A DNA stretch of 64,000 bases from Spirosoma telluris (GTDB taxonomy: Bacteria; Bacteroidota; Bacteroidia; Cytophagales; Spirosomataceae), in assembly GCA_003259005.1 (NCBI GenBank), contig QLII01000001.1:8361001-8425000 (forward strand), written 5' to 3'. The translations under genes and the position numbers were made by a program. The stretch's first letter is position 1; every line of letters starts with the position of its first letter. Shown here one piece after another: positions 16,513-27,737 of this stretch. A model generated the notes under the pieces. The model worked only from the letters and a program-made list of their open reading frames with translations, did not search any database and had not been told where the DNA came from.

Positions 16513-19412
16513 TTAAAAGTCGGTCGGAGCGGAGGTGTTTTTTTTGCCGTATTCAGATGGTGTAACTGTGAAGGTTTCTTTGAACAACCGGCTGAAGTAC
16601 GATGGGTTATCAAATCCTACCCGGTAGGCTGTTTCCGTAGGCGTCAGACCCGTTCGTAATAGATCGGCTGCGCGCCTGAGTCGATAGGTACGAATAAATT
16701 CATTAGCCGTAATCCCCATCAGGGTATTCAGTTTACGGTTGAGATTTCGACTACTCATGGACCCTGCGGCAGCTAGTGCATCCACATCGAATTCAGGGTG
16801 ATCCAGGTATTGCTCCAGGGTGGCATACAGGCTCTTAACAAAAAACTGTTGCTGTTCAGTGAGCGGGTTTGGTTTTTCGGGTGCTTCGGCTTGTCTCTCC
16901 TGAATCGGCAGGGCTAGTTGACGCTGGAAATAAGCCCGTATGTTCTCCTGCCGGCGCAGAAGGTTCTGGAGCCGTACTATGAGTTCGACCGGAACGAAAG
17001 GTTTGGTCAGGTAGTCATCGGCTCCGGTTTCGAGGCCTTCCAGCCGGTTTTCAATCGCTGCTTTGGCCGTCAGCATGACCACCGGGATGTGGTTGGTTCG
17101 ATTATCGGACCGTAACGCCCGGCAGAGTTCCAGCCCATCGAGCCGGGGCATCATCAAATCAGTCACGATTAAATCGGGCATGGCCTGCTGAGCAATATCC
17201 CGTCCTTGTAGCCCATCGACTGCTTCCAGGATACGGTAATGCGGGCTGAGAACCGAGCGGATATAGGTGCGCAGATCATCGTTATCCTCAACAATTAAAA
17301 CAGAAGATTGGTGACCCATTTCCAGGTCGCTGAGCCCTGCGTTCATTCGGCCGGACCGTTCTACTGGATCAAACTGCCCAGGGCTGATCAATCCGGTAGT
17401 GGATTGGTCAGACGATTCAGTGGTCAGACGATTGGCAGGCGAAGGCACTGCCAGAGACGATTTGGTGGCTGGCCGTATGGGTAAAACGACGGTCATTGTC
17501 GTACCAACCTCTAGCTGACTATTGGCCGTGATTTCACCATCCAGCAGTCGAACCAGTTCCCGAACCAGTGCTAAGCCTACACCAGTTCCTTCGTATCCGC
17601 GTCGCTGGCTGGCATCAACCTGATAGAACCGGTCAAAAATGTAAGGCAAATGTTCTGGTGCAATACCCGTTCCCGTATCGGTTACAGTTAGCGTTAATTG
17701 CCTGGCACTATACCTCGCTTCGACCCGAATCTGCCCCCTGTCGGGGTGAATTTGAGGGCATTACTGATTAAGTTCGTTGTTATTTTTTCTACTTTATCCA
17801 AGTCGTAGATAGCTGGATACCGCTGACTGGGTTGTTGAAGTAAGAGTGAAATCTGACGACTGGCAGCTAAGGATTCGAAGGAGGCTACCCACGTCCGAAT
17901 ATCAACGGCCAGATCCCCGTCTTGAAAGTCGGGACGAAGTTGACCGCCATCCAATTTCGAAAGGTCAAGAAGTTGATTGATAAGTGTTTGTAAGCGGTTT
18001 GCATTCCGGTGCATAATCTGGTACATCTCCTCCGTCGGAAACTTCTTAAGGAGATCGCTGAGTGGCCCAATGAGCAGGGTAAGGGGCGTTCGGAATTCGT
18101 GTGAAATATTGGTAAAGAAGCGGGTTTTCAGCGAATCGAGTTCTGCAAGCTTTTCGGCTTCCAATTTCTCGGCAAAGAACGCCTTTTCGGTGTCCAGTCG
18201 TTTCTGCTCGGCCGACTGGATAATCTTCCCCAGCACCAGCGCCAGGGCAACAATTTCCAGAAAATTGGTCCCATAAATCATGGGGTAAATCCAACCATAC
18301 TGTATAATTCCCAACGCTCTTAGGTTGAGGAAAATAAACGGAACCAGCGTTATGAAGCAAGGTATTAGTAAGTACCCATTCATGGCTACTCGCTGAATCA
18401 GTGCATAACTACAGATGCTGATCAGGAAGGCCTCCATGAACAGAAAGAGGTAATTATTGGCAATCAGCAAATACATTCGGGGCACGAACGGATAGAGTAC
18501 CAATTGCAATAGGCTTAACCCCACAATAGAAAAAAATACCCACTTTAGTTTCGGATAATTTACCCGAACCGATAGCAGGGAATAAATAAAAAGCGTGTAG
18601 GTGGCAGGCATTAACTCAAAAAAGGCCGTATTGAAGAAACTGGCCAAGCGAGGGGCTTGGCTCAGGAGCGTACCAATAACGCCAAACGAACCTAGTACCG
18701 ACGCTGTAACAATGACGGTGTGAAAAACGTACCATCGGAACGAACTATCCTGAATATATCGGGCCAGAATTATATTGTAAAAAACTCGCAGCAATTGGAT
18801 TCCGATGACCAGCCATGCCATAGCCAGAGAAGCGGGCATGTCATCGATATAGGCCTGATGGGTTAGTAGAGTGAGTTGCCCATTAATCGCTTCACTAGCA
18901 TCCAGTCGGAGGTAGTAGGTTTGTGGAATCGTTGACTGAAATACGCCTAATGGATAGAGGGGGAATAAACCTTGGTAGGCTTTTCTATCTGGCGGGGCCA
19001 GCATGCCCCCTTCCATAATTTTCCAGGTTCCATTTACCTGGGGTACATATATATCAACGTTATCCCGTAGTCCGTCGCTCCAGAGCAAATACCATTGGTT
19101 GAGGGTAGGCTGTTTGCCTGGATCAATCGTAAACCGAAACCAGAATATTTTGGACGAAAAACCCATCTGGAATTCTTGCCCACGATAGGGTGTAAATGAT
19201 TGCCGTTGTACTTGATCAAAAGGGAGACTGCCGGTCGTATCGGCAAACAGACTCGTAAACGGGCATAAATTTAGTTTTTTAGTTTCTGGAGTCAAGGTAA
19301 TAGTCTGGGCGGAAACCTGCATACAACCGACCAGCAAGAATAGGCAACCAAATACAAGTAAACGTGTCGAATATGGGTGTAAATTAACCCTAGAGGTAGT
19401 GCAGTTAGGCAT
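16513..19412 (-). CDS. Hybrid histidine kinase: 7TM sensor, kinase, receiver and AraC-type DNA-binding domain; one frameshift
   Basis: The restored protein is about 966 residues. It has a signal segment, an extracellular 7TMR-DISM type 2 domain (~40-185), a seven-helix 7TMR-DISM membrane region (~195-400), then HisKA with phospho-acceptor His near 438 in ISHEFRTPLTLL. HATPase follows (NALKFTPTGG, DTGTGIAPEHLPYIFDRF, GTGVGLALV), then a receiver domain (VLIVEDNDDLR, Asp in VTDLMMPRLDG, Lys in LTKPF) and an AraC helix-turn-helix. It senses an external ligand and acts directly on promoters. A missing base in the C5 run at 17734-17738 splits the frame inside the ATPase; one added base restores it. 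Confidence 0.9.
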
Positions 19413-19626
19413 TGCGCCAAATATAGAGTTATTTTTTCTAGTTGTAAGGCAACAAATACTGAGTCATGAATGAATGAAATGTTTACTCCATAGTATATGT
19501 CACCGTAAGTATCAAAGCTCAAAAAAAGCATCCTTACTTGTAGGTGAAATTTATTTTTCGGAAATAGGCTGACTGCCTGGTACTCCAATCGTTGAGCGTG
19601 CTTTTCCTGCGCAGCTAAATCTTTAA

Positions 19627-19693
19627 GGAAACCCTATATACCCAAAAAAACAGCTGGACATAAGCCCGGCTGTTTTTTTGGTATATAGGGTTT
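19627..19693 (-). terminator. Terminator of the sigma/DUF4097 operon
   Basis: Arms GAAACCCTATATACC and GGTATATAGGGTTTC continue into an A-run/T-run and a CAGC...GCTG stem, with one bulged base. The orientation fits the end of the minus-strand DUF4097 gene; it can also work on the plus strand. Confidence 0.75.
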
Positions 19694-19716
19694 CAAAGGA
19701 TAGGTTCCTCAGGAAA

Positions 19717-19800
19717 CTAGTGCTTTGGCAAAACAGATTCTAGTGGATTCTCGGGGCGGCATCGGCCGTCCGACGCCCTGAGAATCTAAATTGGACTTGG
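19717..19800. repeat. Dispersed repeat, copy 1 (TAGTGCTTTGGCAAAA family)
   Basis: It begins TAGTGCTTTGGCAAAACAG and ends in AATCTAAATTGGAC, with an inner inverted repeat (GATTCTCGGGGC / GCCCTGAGAATC). The same outer sequences flank a different interior at 57209-57325, which shows a repeat family with conserved ends and variable centres. Confidence 0.7.
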
Positions 19801-19811
19801 TGATAAGAGTG

Positions 19812-20519
19812 TCATTCTTTTCGCCGAAGGTAAATATTGTTGCTAATCGACTCCAACTGGACTTTTGGCCCTCCGCCATTGACGATTCCTTCCAGCTGAT
19901 AGCCTACAATCGGATTTTTTTGCTTCTTATTTTTGAAGCTGATGTCCATGTCTGAGTATACTTCGCCTGTAATAGTTTTCATAGCCACATCGGCTCCTTT
20001 CGATTTAGGCCAGCTCATGTCCACAAAGCCGCTGATGGTTTTGGCAAATACCGGCCCTGTTGCGCCCTGAATGTCAATATTACCGTTAATGGTTTCTATC
20101 TTCAACTGGGCTTGCCGAGGCATGAACACCTCATAGTTGAGGGTGCTGCATACATAATACCGTTTACCATCCTGATCAGAACTCCAGGAGTGTCGCTGGT
20201 CGGGGCAGTCTTCTGCCTTGCCTTGCTTGATCATTTCCTTATCGAAATCCGTTTTAACACTTACCTCCATAGTGGTGGAAGCCGTTGTAACAAGCAGCGC
20301 ATCGTTAAGCCTGCCGTTGTTGATCGTCACGCTAATGCGGACTGATACTGTTGGTTTGTCCCAGTAACGAATCTTGATACTGTCGGCGAATTTCAGATTG
20401 AGATTCACCGTCTGATCAGTAGCAACTGGCAAGGTTTTTTCAATGATTTTCTGCGCAAAAATGGGCCGTATAAGTAGACTAAGTAAGCCCAACAGGATGA
20501 GGAATAGGGGATTTTTCAT
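19812..20519 (-). CDS. DUF4097-like exported protein (paralogue 2)
   Basis: The ATG at 20519 gives MKNPLFLILLGLLSLLIRPIF, a clean signal peptide, and about 235 residues; an earlier in-frame ATG at 20546 would spoil the leader. The mature part is beta-rich with IKIRYWDKPTVSVRI, QLKIETINGNIDIQG and KTITGEVYSDMDISF motifs, matching the DUF4097 (putative adhesin) beta-helical type. It is weakly similar to the upstream gene, as in a duplicated pair. It lies 24 bases after that gene on the same strand and ends at a strong terminator. An envelope-stress or surface role is inferred from the sigma/anti-sigma genes upstream. Confidence 0.8.
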   Translation of the reverse strand: MKNPLFLILLGLLSLLIRPIFAQKIIEKTLPVATDQTVNLNLKFADSIKIRYWDKPTVSVRISVTINNGRLNDALLVTTASTTMEVSVKTDFDKEMIKQGKAEDCPDQRHSWSSDQDGKRYYVCSTLNYEVFMPRQAQLKIETINGNIDIQGATGPVFAKTISGFVDMSWPKSKGADVAMKTITGEVYSDMDISFKNKKQKNPIVGYQLEGIVNGGGPKVQLESISNNIYLRRKE

Positions 20520-20542
20520 GTGCGTAAAGGTGTTTAGAGGGC

Positions 20543-21322
20543 TCACTTTTGCTTGCGGACATAGATATTACTGTTGATGGTCTTGAGCTGGACCTCAACC
20601 CCACCGCCATTAGTACTGCCGTCGATATTATTGCCACCACCGATTCGAGGCATACCATCTTTACTTGCTTTCAACCCAAGCTCGAAATCCGTATACATTT
20701 CACCCTGAATGGAGCGAAGTTTTAGATTGGCTTTGGAATTGGCTGGCATCGTAATGTCGATGGGACCGTTGATGGTAGATATGGCCGTCGGCTTTTCCTG
20801 ACTCAAACTGGAATACACGACCTTTACTTCCCCATTGGTGGTATTGGCTACAATAGGCCCCGTTACATTGGTAAGTTCAATGGACGCATTATTAGTCCGT
20901 ACTTCCAGGTCACCATCCATATTGCTAATGCTCACTTCAGCACTCTGCCAATTGGTCTGTTGATAGAGGATCGCCACTTTACGGGGTAGGCGAATCGTGT
21001 ATTTGATGGCTTTCCGGGTGGCTTTTTCAATTTTTAGTCCTCCGTTTTCGGGCGTTACGGCCAGTCCAATTCCTGAGTTGTCGACGGCCTGGTAATAAAG
21101 TGGCTTCAGACCTTTGGCCCGTTCAGGTGGGGCTTCGTAGCCCGATGAAGCCTGAATGATGACTTCATCGCTGTTGTGTCCCTCAATCTTGATGTCGCCT
21201 GCATCGATCTCAAGCGTCACTTTGTGGTCTTTGGAATTCGCCAGTTTGGTCTTGTATTCCTGAGCCTGCGCGTTCGTTAAAAGGCATAGGAGTCCTGCAC
21301 TCAACAAAAGGAGCTTTTTCAT
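20543..21322 (-). CDS. DUF4097 family exported beta-helical protein (paralogue 1)
   Basis: The 259-residue protein starts MKKLLLLSAGLLCLLTNAQA, a signal peptide cut after AQA. The mature chain has the DUF4097 pattern of short repeated strands: VTLEIDAGDIKIEGHNSDEV, DLEVRTNNASIELTNVTGPI, ANTTNGEVKVVYS, TINGPIDITMPANS and RSIQGEMYTDFE. Such proteins are predicted to form a beta-helix or adhesin-like fold. It sits downstream of the sigma factor and anti-sigma/HEAT gene, separated by a 174-base gap that holds a repeat, so its expression may be driven by that sigma factor or by a promoter within the gap. Confidence 0.85.
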   Translation of the reverse strand: MKKLLLLSAGLLCLLTNAQAQEYKTKLANSKDHKVTLEIDAGDIKIEGHNSDEVIIQASSGYEAPPERAKGLKPLYYQAVDNSGIGLAVTPENGGLKIEKATRKAIKYTIRLPRKVAILYQQTNWQSAEVSISNMDGDLEVRTNNASIELTNVTGPIVANTTNGEVKVVYSSLSQEKPTAISTINGPIDITMPANSKANLKLRSIQGEMYTDFELGLKASKDGMPRIGGGNNIDGSTNGGGVEVQLKTINSNIYVRKQK

Positions 21323-21374
21323 AATGGTCCGTTAGTACGGTTGTTTAAGGAATTGATTTGTATTTGTTAACTGA

Positions 21375-21495
21375 TTGGGATTCTGTGGATTCTGGGATTC
21401 TTTGAATTCTGGGATTCTATGAATTCTGTATGGATTCTGGGAATCTGTGGAATCTCAGAATCCAAAGAATCAATAGAATCCACAGATTCCCAGTA
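21375..21495. repeat. Word-repeat array C (GGATTCT words)
   Basis: About 120 bases consist of iterated words GGATTCTGT, GGGATTCTTT, GAATTCTGG and GAATCTGTGG, turning into the reverse complement (AGAATCC, GAATCCAC) near the right end. It fills the gap between the anti-sigma/HEAT gene and the DUF4097 pair, reaching close to the stop of the former. Confidence 0.8.
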
Positions 21496-21496
21496 C

Positions 21497-22287
21497 TTAC
21501 GAGGGCGTGTTTCCTTCGTGAGTTAGGCGATGAATACCTTCTTCGGCTTTTTGGCGGACTATATCCAGCACTTGCCGATCCTGAACGAGTCGTTGTATTT
21601 CTTCGACGGCCCGTTTTTCTTTAATGGCAACCAGCGCATCGATGAGCGTGATCTGAATATTGGGGTCGGTCTGAATTTTGAGCGACTGAATCAAGGCTTC
21701 GCGTACATCGGGTTCGTTCTCGAAGCGGATCAATGCCTGACAGGCCGCCAGACGCACATTGATATTCTCATCGAAGTTCAGGGTGTTGATCAGCAGTTTC
21801 GTGATTTCCTGGTCGGCCTGATCAAGTTCGGAACTCTGATTGACTGCCTGAATGCGTTCACTGGCCGATGTATTCGGCAATTGCTCAAAAGCCAGCACCT
21901 TTTTCATCGCCAGGGCGGATTGCGTATCGGCTGAGGAGGCTACCCCCCGGTAGAATCAGTTCGCCAGTGGGTGTAAAACAAGCCAGCGTAAAAGCCGAGA
22001 ATAAGCAGGGCCACACTAGCCGCTAATCGAAGGCTCCAGGTTGTCAGGCTAATAACCCGACCGGGTTCCGGCGCACTTAACTTTGTGGCTAACTGGTTGG
22101 TAAAAGCAATCGAAGGATGCTGTGTTCGGGCACTCGCAAAATAGCGGAACTGCGCAGCGTGTGACTGTAGGTGTTGCGGGATGTTTTCCTGCTGAAAAAA
22201 TTGTCGCAACTGTTTTTCTTCCTGCAGACTTGTTTCGCCCTCGTAATATTTTTCCAGTAGCTGTTCAATGTCCTGATTCATAATCAT
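21497..22287 (-). CDS. Anti-sigma-factor-like membrane protein with C-terminal HEAT repeats; one frameshift
   Basis: The restored protein is about 263 residues. A soluble N-terminal part (IEQLLEKYYEGETSLQEEKQLRQFF) is like the sigma-binding region of Bacteroidetes anti-sigma proteins. A transmembrane helix follows (~100-120, LRLAASVALLILGFYAGLFY), and then HEAT-like repeats on the outer side (NINVRLAACQALIRF, NIQITLIDALVAI). A base is missing in the C6 run at 21943-21948; adding one joins DSTGG to VASSADTQSALAMKKV. The start may be the ATG at 22281. It overlaps the sigma gene by 23 bases, as expected for a sigma/anti-sigma pair. Confidence 0.82.
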
Positions 22288-22792
22288 TGACTTTTAAGTA
22301 ATTGTCGCGCAAACGTTGACGTGCCCGTGACAAAATCACACGAATATTGTTAACACTCAGGCCGGTTACCTGTTCGATTTCGTCAAACGAATACTCTTCC
22401 ACATCGCGCAGGTGCAGAACGAGCTTCTGCTGATCGGGTAATTCATCCATTAACTGCTTCAGCAACTCGTTACTATCGGCTACCTCCACCCGTCGGTAGG
22501 GCGAAATTTCCTCTGTTGCTATCCCCAGCAGGGCAGAATCGTCGGCAACCTTTCGTTTGTTGTGGGCCTTTAGTCGATCCAGGCATAGATTTTTGGTCAT
22601 CTGAACGGCCAGAGCTTCTACGCTATGATAGGCATCTAACTGTTGGCGATTGGTCCATAGTCGGAGCAACACATCCTGTAAGGCATCTTCGGCTTCTTCG
22701 CGATTACGAAGAAACAACTGAGCCAGTCGAAAAAGGCGGCCCTGCACCGGAAGTATGCGTTGTTTAAAGACTTGTAGATCCATATCAATCAC
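22265..22792 (-). CDS. ECF-type RNA polymerase sigma factor
   Basis: The 175-residue product has sigma region 2 (RLFRLAQLFLRNREEAEDAL, then LQDVLLRLWTNR) and region 4 (LPDQQKLVLHLRDVEEYSFDEIEQVTGLSVNN, IRVILSRARQRLR) joined by a short linker. That is the ECF sigma-70 layout, without regions 1 or 3. It directs RNA polymerase to a limited regulon. It overlaps the downstream anti-sigma/HEAT gene and is followed by two DUF4097 genes, so autoregulation of this envelope module is likely. An ATG three codons further in (22783) could also be used. Confidence 0.92.
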   Translation of the reverse strand: MIDMDLQVFKQRILPVQGRLFRLAQLFLRNREEAEDALQDVLLRLWTNRQQLDAYHSVEALAVQMTKNLCLDRLKAHNKRKVADDSALLGIATEEISPYRRVEVADSNELLKQLMDELPDQQKLVLHLRDVEEYSFDEIEQVTGLSVNNIRVILSRARQRLRDNYLKVNDYESGH

Positions 22793-22888
22793 ATAGACGC
22801 CTAAGCCGGGAAAACATTACAGGTAGGAGAAAACTTTTTTGTGTCGTATGTATTTGCTCTCGCAGAAAACCCAGCGTCAGAAAAATAA

Positions 22889-22952
22889 AAAAGCCTTCCC
22901 CCTGAATCATTCCTGTCAAATTATGCAGGAGTGATATAGGGGAAAGGCCTTC
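22889..22952 (-). terminator. Terminator of the small LytTR gene
   Basis: A long minus-strand stem (AAGGCCTTTCCCC paired with GGGGGAAGGCTT, with further pairing inside) runs into a T-rich stretch just downstream of the LytTR stop at 22970. Confidence 0.7.
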
Positions 22953-22969
22953 TAAAAAGAGGGTATTGG

Positions 22970-23364
22970 TTAACTCATATAAGAACGATGGCCCGCCAAT
23001 TGCCGCCGAACCAGACTCCAGCGCCGTCGTGAAACCGGGAGAACTTCGCCCGTACTCAAATGCACCAGCCCGCCGGTTTCGGTCCGTTCCAGCCGTTCTA
23101 CAAACTGACGATTGACAACACAATTCCGATGGAGTCGGATAAATAACTCCGTAGGTAACTGGGGGAATAATATTTAAGCGTACGAGGCATTAACATTCGA
23201 CGGCCATCAGACCAGTTTAACCAGCTATAGTTGGCAACTGCCTGTAGGTATACTAGGTCTGATACAGGAAAAAACTGGCGACCGGTTTCTCGAAGATAAA
23301 GCTTTAGCGGAGGCCAATCCGTTGGCATGGATCGATTAGAATAAGAAAAGACAGACATGGACAT
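22970..23364 (-). CDS. LytTR-domain DNA-binding protein; one frameshift
   Basis: About 131 residues after repair, almost entirely a LytTR domain: FPVSDLVYLQAVANYSWLNW, MPRTLKYY, then IRLHRNCVVNRQFVERLERT and VLPVSRRRW. The break is one missing base at the G5 run 23161-23165. Without it the frame stops early and loses the recognition residues. Start sites at 23364 or 23358 fit the family best; an upstream ATG at 23421 adds an uncharacteristic basic stretch. It has no receiver domain and ends before the sigma gene, in the same direction, behind a strong terminator. Confidence 0.8.
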
Positions 23365-23579
23365 ACGCGGAGTACTTTTCAGAAAATTGATGAAATAATA
23401 CCTACGCAATACTAAGCCCAATGCTTGCGCTCCTCTTGCTCATTCGTAACAAGGACTATAAAATTTGTAACATCAGGTATGAACATTCGTTAGAATGGCT
23501 CAAATACTGAATGAATAGGAAACCGAAGGGGCCTTGTCAGTAAGAAATAATTAGAGGGAGTAACCGGATGATGGAGCCA

Positions 23580-26500
23580 TTAGACGATCTCGTGGCGGTT
23601 CTGATCGACATACTCAGAGGGGGTCAGATGATACTGATCTTTAAAAACTTTAGAAAAATAAGCGGGCGTATCGAAACCGACCCGGTCGGCAACTTCTGAT
23701 ACGGACACGCCGGTCAGGAGTAGTTCGGCCGCTCGTTTTAGGCGGACAATCCGAATAAGTTCATTCGGGCTTAAACCCGTCATGGCCTTTACTTTTCGAT
23801 TCAGGTGCATGCGACTCATACCAATGGCTGTTGCCAAAGGCTCCACCCCAAATGTGGAGTCATCCAGACGATTTTCCAGTATGCCATATACACGATTCAT
23901 AAAGTCATCCTGTGGGTTCTGGCTGGTCATTGGCAGGTTGCCCTGCCGTAATAACTGAGACCGGAAATGTTGCCGGGTACGCAATTGCTGCTCCAGTCGG
24001 TTGCGTACCCGGCCATGTAATTCGGCTACTTGAAAAGGCTTGGCGATATAATCATCCGCACCAGCACTTAGGCCTTCCAGCTTGCTTTCTATAGAGACCT
24101 TAGCGGTTAGCAGTATAATTGGAATGTGGCTGGTAACTGGATTTCCTTTTAGCTGGCGGCAGAGTTCGTAACCATCCATTTCGGGCATAAGCACGTCGCT
24201 AATAATAAGGTCGGGACCATCGGCAAGGGCTGTTGCGACTCCTGCCTGACCGTTACTGACCCGCTTAACCTGCCACTCCGTATTCAGCGTCGAGGCTATG
24301 TACTCGGCCAGTTCGTCGTTGTCTTCAACCAGTAAGATCCGATGTATTTTTTCATCTGTGGGATCTGGGCTGACAGGAGCCTGACCAGGGGCTGCGGTAG
24401 GATTGGGTTCGCTCGATGGCGTTGCCACGACTAGATCGGCTCGTGCCTGACGGCAAGGTAGATCGACGATAAATGTAGTGCCCTGTTTAGCCTGACTGGT
24501 TACCTTTATTGTACCCTGCATCATCTCGACCAATTCTTTGACTAATGCAAGGCCAATGCCCGATCCTCCCATAGATCCTTCGAGCGGGTCGGCCTGATAA
24601 AACCGGTCGAAAATACGGGGTAATTTCTGGGCTGGAATCTTCGCTCCCGTATTATGGACCGTTAGCCGTATAAGATCCGTCTTTGCTGAGCTGGCCATCG
24701 TCGGATCCATAGGTTCAACATAAATTGAGATCGTTACAGAACCATTGTCATCTGTAAATTTCAGCGCGTTCGATACTAAATTACTTAGTATTTTTTCGAT
24801 TTTGTCTGGATCAAACCAGTAGTAAGGCTGTTTAAATTGATCGGTCAGTTGTAATTGAATGTGTTTCCGTTGAGCTTCCTCCGTAAAGACAGCCACGATT
24901 CGCCGGATAAATTCGGGTAAATCAGCAGGCGTGGGTGTAATCGTCAGGTTTCCAGCATCGAGTTTTGCCAGATCAAGTAACTCATTAATCAGTCGAAGAA
25001 GACGATTGGCGTTGCGATAAATAAGCGTGAGCCGATTATGGTAAGGAGAGTTGGTGGTATCATTTAACACCTGTTCTAACGGAGTTAGAATGAGTGTTAA
25101 CGGGGTTCGGAACTCGTGGGTTATGTTGGCAAAGAATCTTGTTTTAACCGCATCGAGGTGTTTTAACTGAATGGATTCCTGCTCGCGAAGTTCCAATTGA
25201 CTTTTTTGATGGATACGACGAATGCGCACCCGTAGAAATAGCACAAGCGCCCCTGCCAGCAGCAACCCATAGAGCGTATAGGCCCACCAGGTTGCCCAAA
25301 GAGGAGGTTCGATAACAAGGCGCAGCGAATGCGTAGCCGGACTCCAGATGCCGGATGTATTCGATGCATTTACGACAAACGTGTAGGTATTTGGCGGGAG
25401 ATTGGTATAGGTAGCTGTAGCCAGATTGCCGCTGTAAACCCAGTCTTTGTCGAGCCCAACTAATTTGTAACGGTATTGATTCTTACGGCTTTGGTTAAAT
25501 TCGAGCGCAGCAAAATCAATGGATAGAAAGTTTTGTCGGTTTGTTAAAACGATCTCTGATGTTTCGTTGATGTCTTTCTCGATTGGGGAATCGGGTGTGG
25601 TGGCTGTTACCAACTGATTATTGATACGCAGGGCTGTGAGAGCCACATTAGGCTTAACGGGATCTTCAGTAATTTGGCGAGGGTCGAATGCTGTATAACC
25701 ACCAACACCACCAAAAATTAGCCGATCGTCGGGTAAGGTTACATCATAATACTGTTTGAATTCTTCGCTTGGCAACCCATCGTCGGTCATGTAGTTCCGA
25801 ACTTCATACGATCGGGTGTCGAACCGACAAAGTCCTCGGTTGGTACTCAACCACAGATGGCCATCCCGATCGGTTCGAATCGCATAAATCACGTTGTTCG
25901 ATAAACCCTGCCCAACGGTGAACCGCTGAATTTGGCCGGTCATTTTATTCAGTCGACAAAGTCCTTCCCCAAATGTGCCAATCCAGAGATATTTATACTG
26001 AATAGGGTCCTGAGCCAGGCACAGTAAGGCATTACCCGGTAGGGAGTTAGGGTCGTCAGCTACGTTACGCCAGTGGATAAGCCGTTTTTGGGATAGATCG
26101 GCGCGGAGTAGTCCATGATTTTCGGTAGCCAGGTAAATACGACCTCCATCGACTACCATAGCCGTAATCACATAAGGGTGATTGGGGGAAGGGGGAGGGG
26201 AAAGGTTGTAAAGGTACCCAGGTCTGGATTATGGCGTACAATAGCCTGGTTTGAAGGGCCTAACAATCCCCAAAGTTCACCCTGTGCTCCAGTGGCAAGG
26301 GTAGTCAGCCGAAATTCGCCATCCGGGAGCCAGCGGGATTCAATGCCCTTTGGCTGTACGGACAAAAATGTTCGCTGAAGAGGATCATATAGGTAGGGAA
26401 CGGTTTGTCGACTGCTGATCCAAAGCTTTTTGCGACGATCAAACTGGTAGCGAATACCAGAGGGAGATTGCTGACGAATATCTACCGGAATAGCGTCTTT

Positions 26501-27580
26501 TGCTATGCCTAGCTGTTGGCTTAACCAATCGGTTTGGAAGTTACTGGTATACGGCCAGGTTTGAAAAGGGCGTTTATTCAAATCGTACTTAATTACGCCA
26601 TCGCCATTAAGCCCAATCCAGAGAACATTGCTTCGGTCCACCAGCAGGGATAAAGCAGAGTACCGGGCTAGTTTGGGAGACTCGGCCGTTCGGTCAGGCC
26701 ACAAGGAAGCCAGGCCGTGCTGATCGGTAAACCGGTTTTGATTAACGTAGTCAACTCCTTTCTGATCGGTTGCGAATACGGGTAGGCCAGGTTCGTTAGG
26801 TATTGAAACTACCTGCCGAACTTGCCCGTTAACAGGATTGAACAGGGCAAACTGCCCCGGAAACCCCAGCATTAATCCGCCATTTTTTCGTTCATGTATT
26901 CTGTAAACCTCATTTTGGGGCAGGCCCTGGGCTTCCAGAAAGCTATCTAATTTTTTCGATCCTGGATTGTACCGAACGAGGCCATACTGGGTGGCTAACC
27001 AGAGCTGGTTGTTTTGGTCCACCAATAGCGAGTGAATGACGTGATAGGTTGAATCATTCTGCATAGCCCACTGCCGATGCGAAATGGTACCGTTTGCATT
27101 GAGCCGGAAAAAGCCATTTGTATAGGTAGCTACCCAAACGTTGCCCGCCTGATCGGGCATGATGCCAACGAGCTGATCGCGCCCTATTGCTCGCTTGAAA
27201 GCGGGTGTGTTAGAAATTCGGTTTGACAGCTCCGTAACCGGATCGAAATAGTCGATATGGTTATTTTCTGTCCGAATCCATAGTTTCCCTCTCCGGTCTT
27301 CCCGAATTTCATAAATACTACTGAACGAAAGCGATTGAGTTTGCTGGGGATCATGCGTATAAATACGAAACCGAATGCCATCATAGCGGCAGAGGCCATC
27401 GCGGGTAGCCAGCCAGATGAACCCACTGTGATCCTGAATGATAGAGTTAACAAACCCCTGAGGTAGTCCATTTCGGACAGTAAGATACTCAGGTTCAGGG
27501 GAGGCAGCACCCGCCTGCTTTGATCCGGCGAGCAGTCCAATAATCAGCAAAAAAACGAACCAACGGGAAAGTCGGAGCAT
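23580..27580 (-). CDS. Giant hybrid two-component regulator: double propeller sensor, kinase, receiver, AraC domain; one frameshift
   Basis: The restored chain is about 1333 residues. Signal peptide (MLRLSRWFVFLLIIG), then ~14 two-component-regulator propeller repeats (such as GFIWLATRDGLCRYDG and GHLWLSTNRGLCRFD), a Y_Y_Y domain (YRYKLVGLDKDWVYSG), one transmembrane helix near 770, and HisKA with His near 820 (ITHEFRTPLTLI). HATPase (NALKFTDDNG, GGSGIGLALVKEL), receiver (ILLVEDNDELAEYI, Asp in ISDVLMPEMDG) and AraC helix-turn-helix follow. This is the HTCS design used in Bacteroidetes to sense periplasmic glycans or similar ligands. A missing base among the G runs 26184-26200 splits it. No SusC/D pair lies nearby, so the ligand is unknown. 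Confidence 0.9.
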
Positions 27581-27737
27581 AAACTGATCATGAATTTGCC
27601 CAATTGGGCTTGGATAAAGCGAATTATAAACGGGCAAATATCTACCTTTAGCTGCTTTCAACAACTTGAATATAATCTTATTTCGTGAAAGGTAAATATA
27701 AAAGTTTGCTTTCCGCTCCACAATTCGTTCCCCTGTT

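Larger units (their letters stand above)
19413..19811. other. Intergenic stretch with terminator and repeat element
   Basis: These 399 bases separate the hybrid kinase from the DUF4097 gene. They hold the kinase upstream region (AT-rich, 19413-19600), a terminator hairpin and a dispersed repeat copy, listed separately. No further gene is seen. Confidence 0.6.

Noticed and set aside
23580..27580. A polysaccharide utilisation locus around the giant hybrid regulator
   Set aside because: No SusC/SusD pair or glycosidase lies beside it; the GH65 gene is 15 kb away and cytoplasmic.
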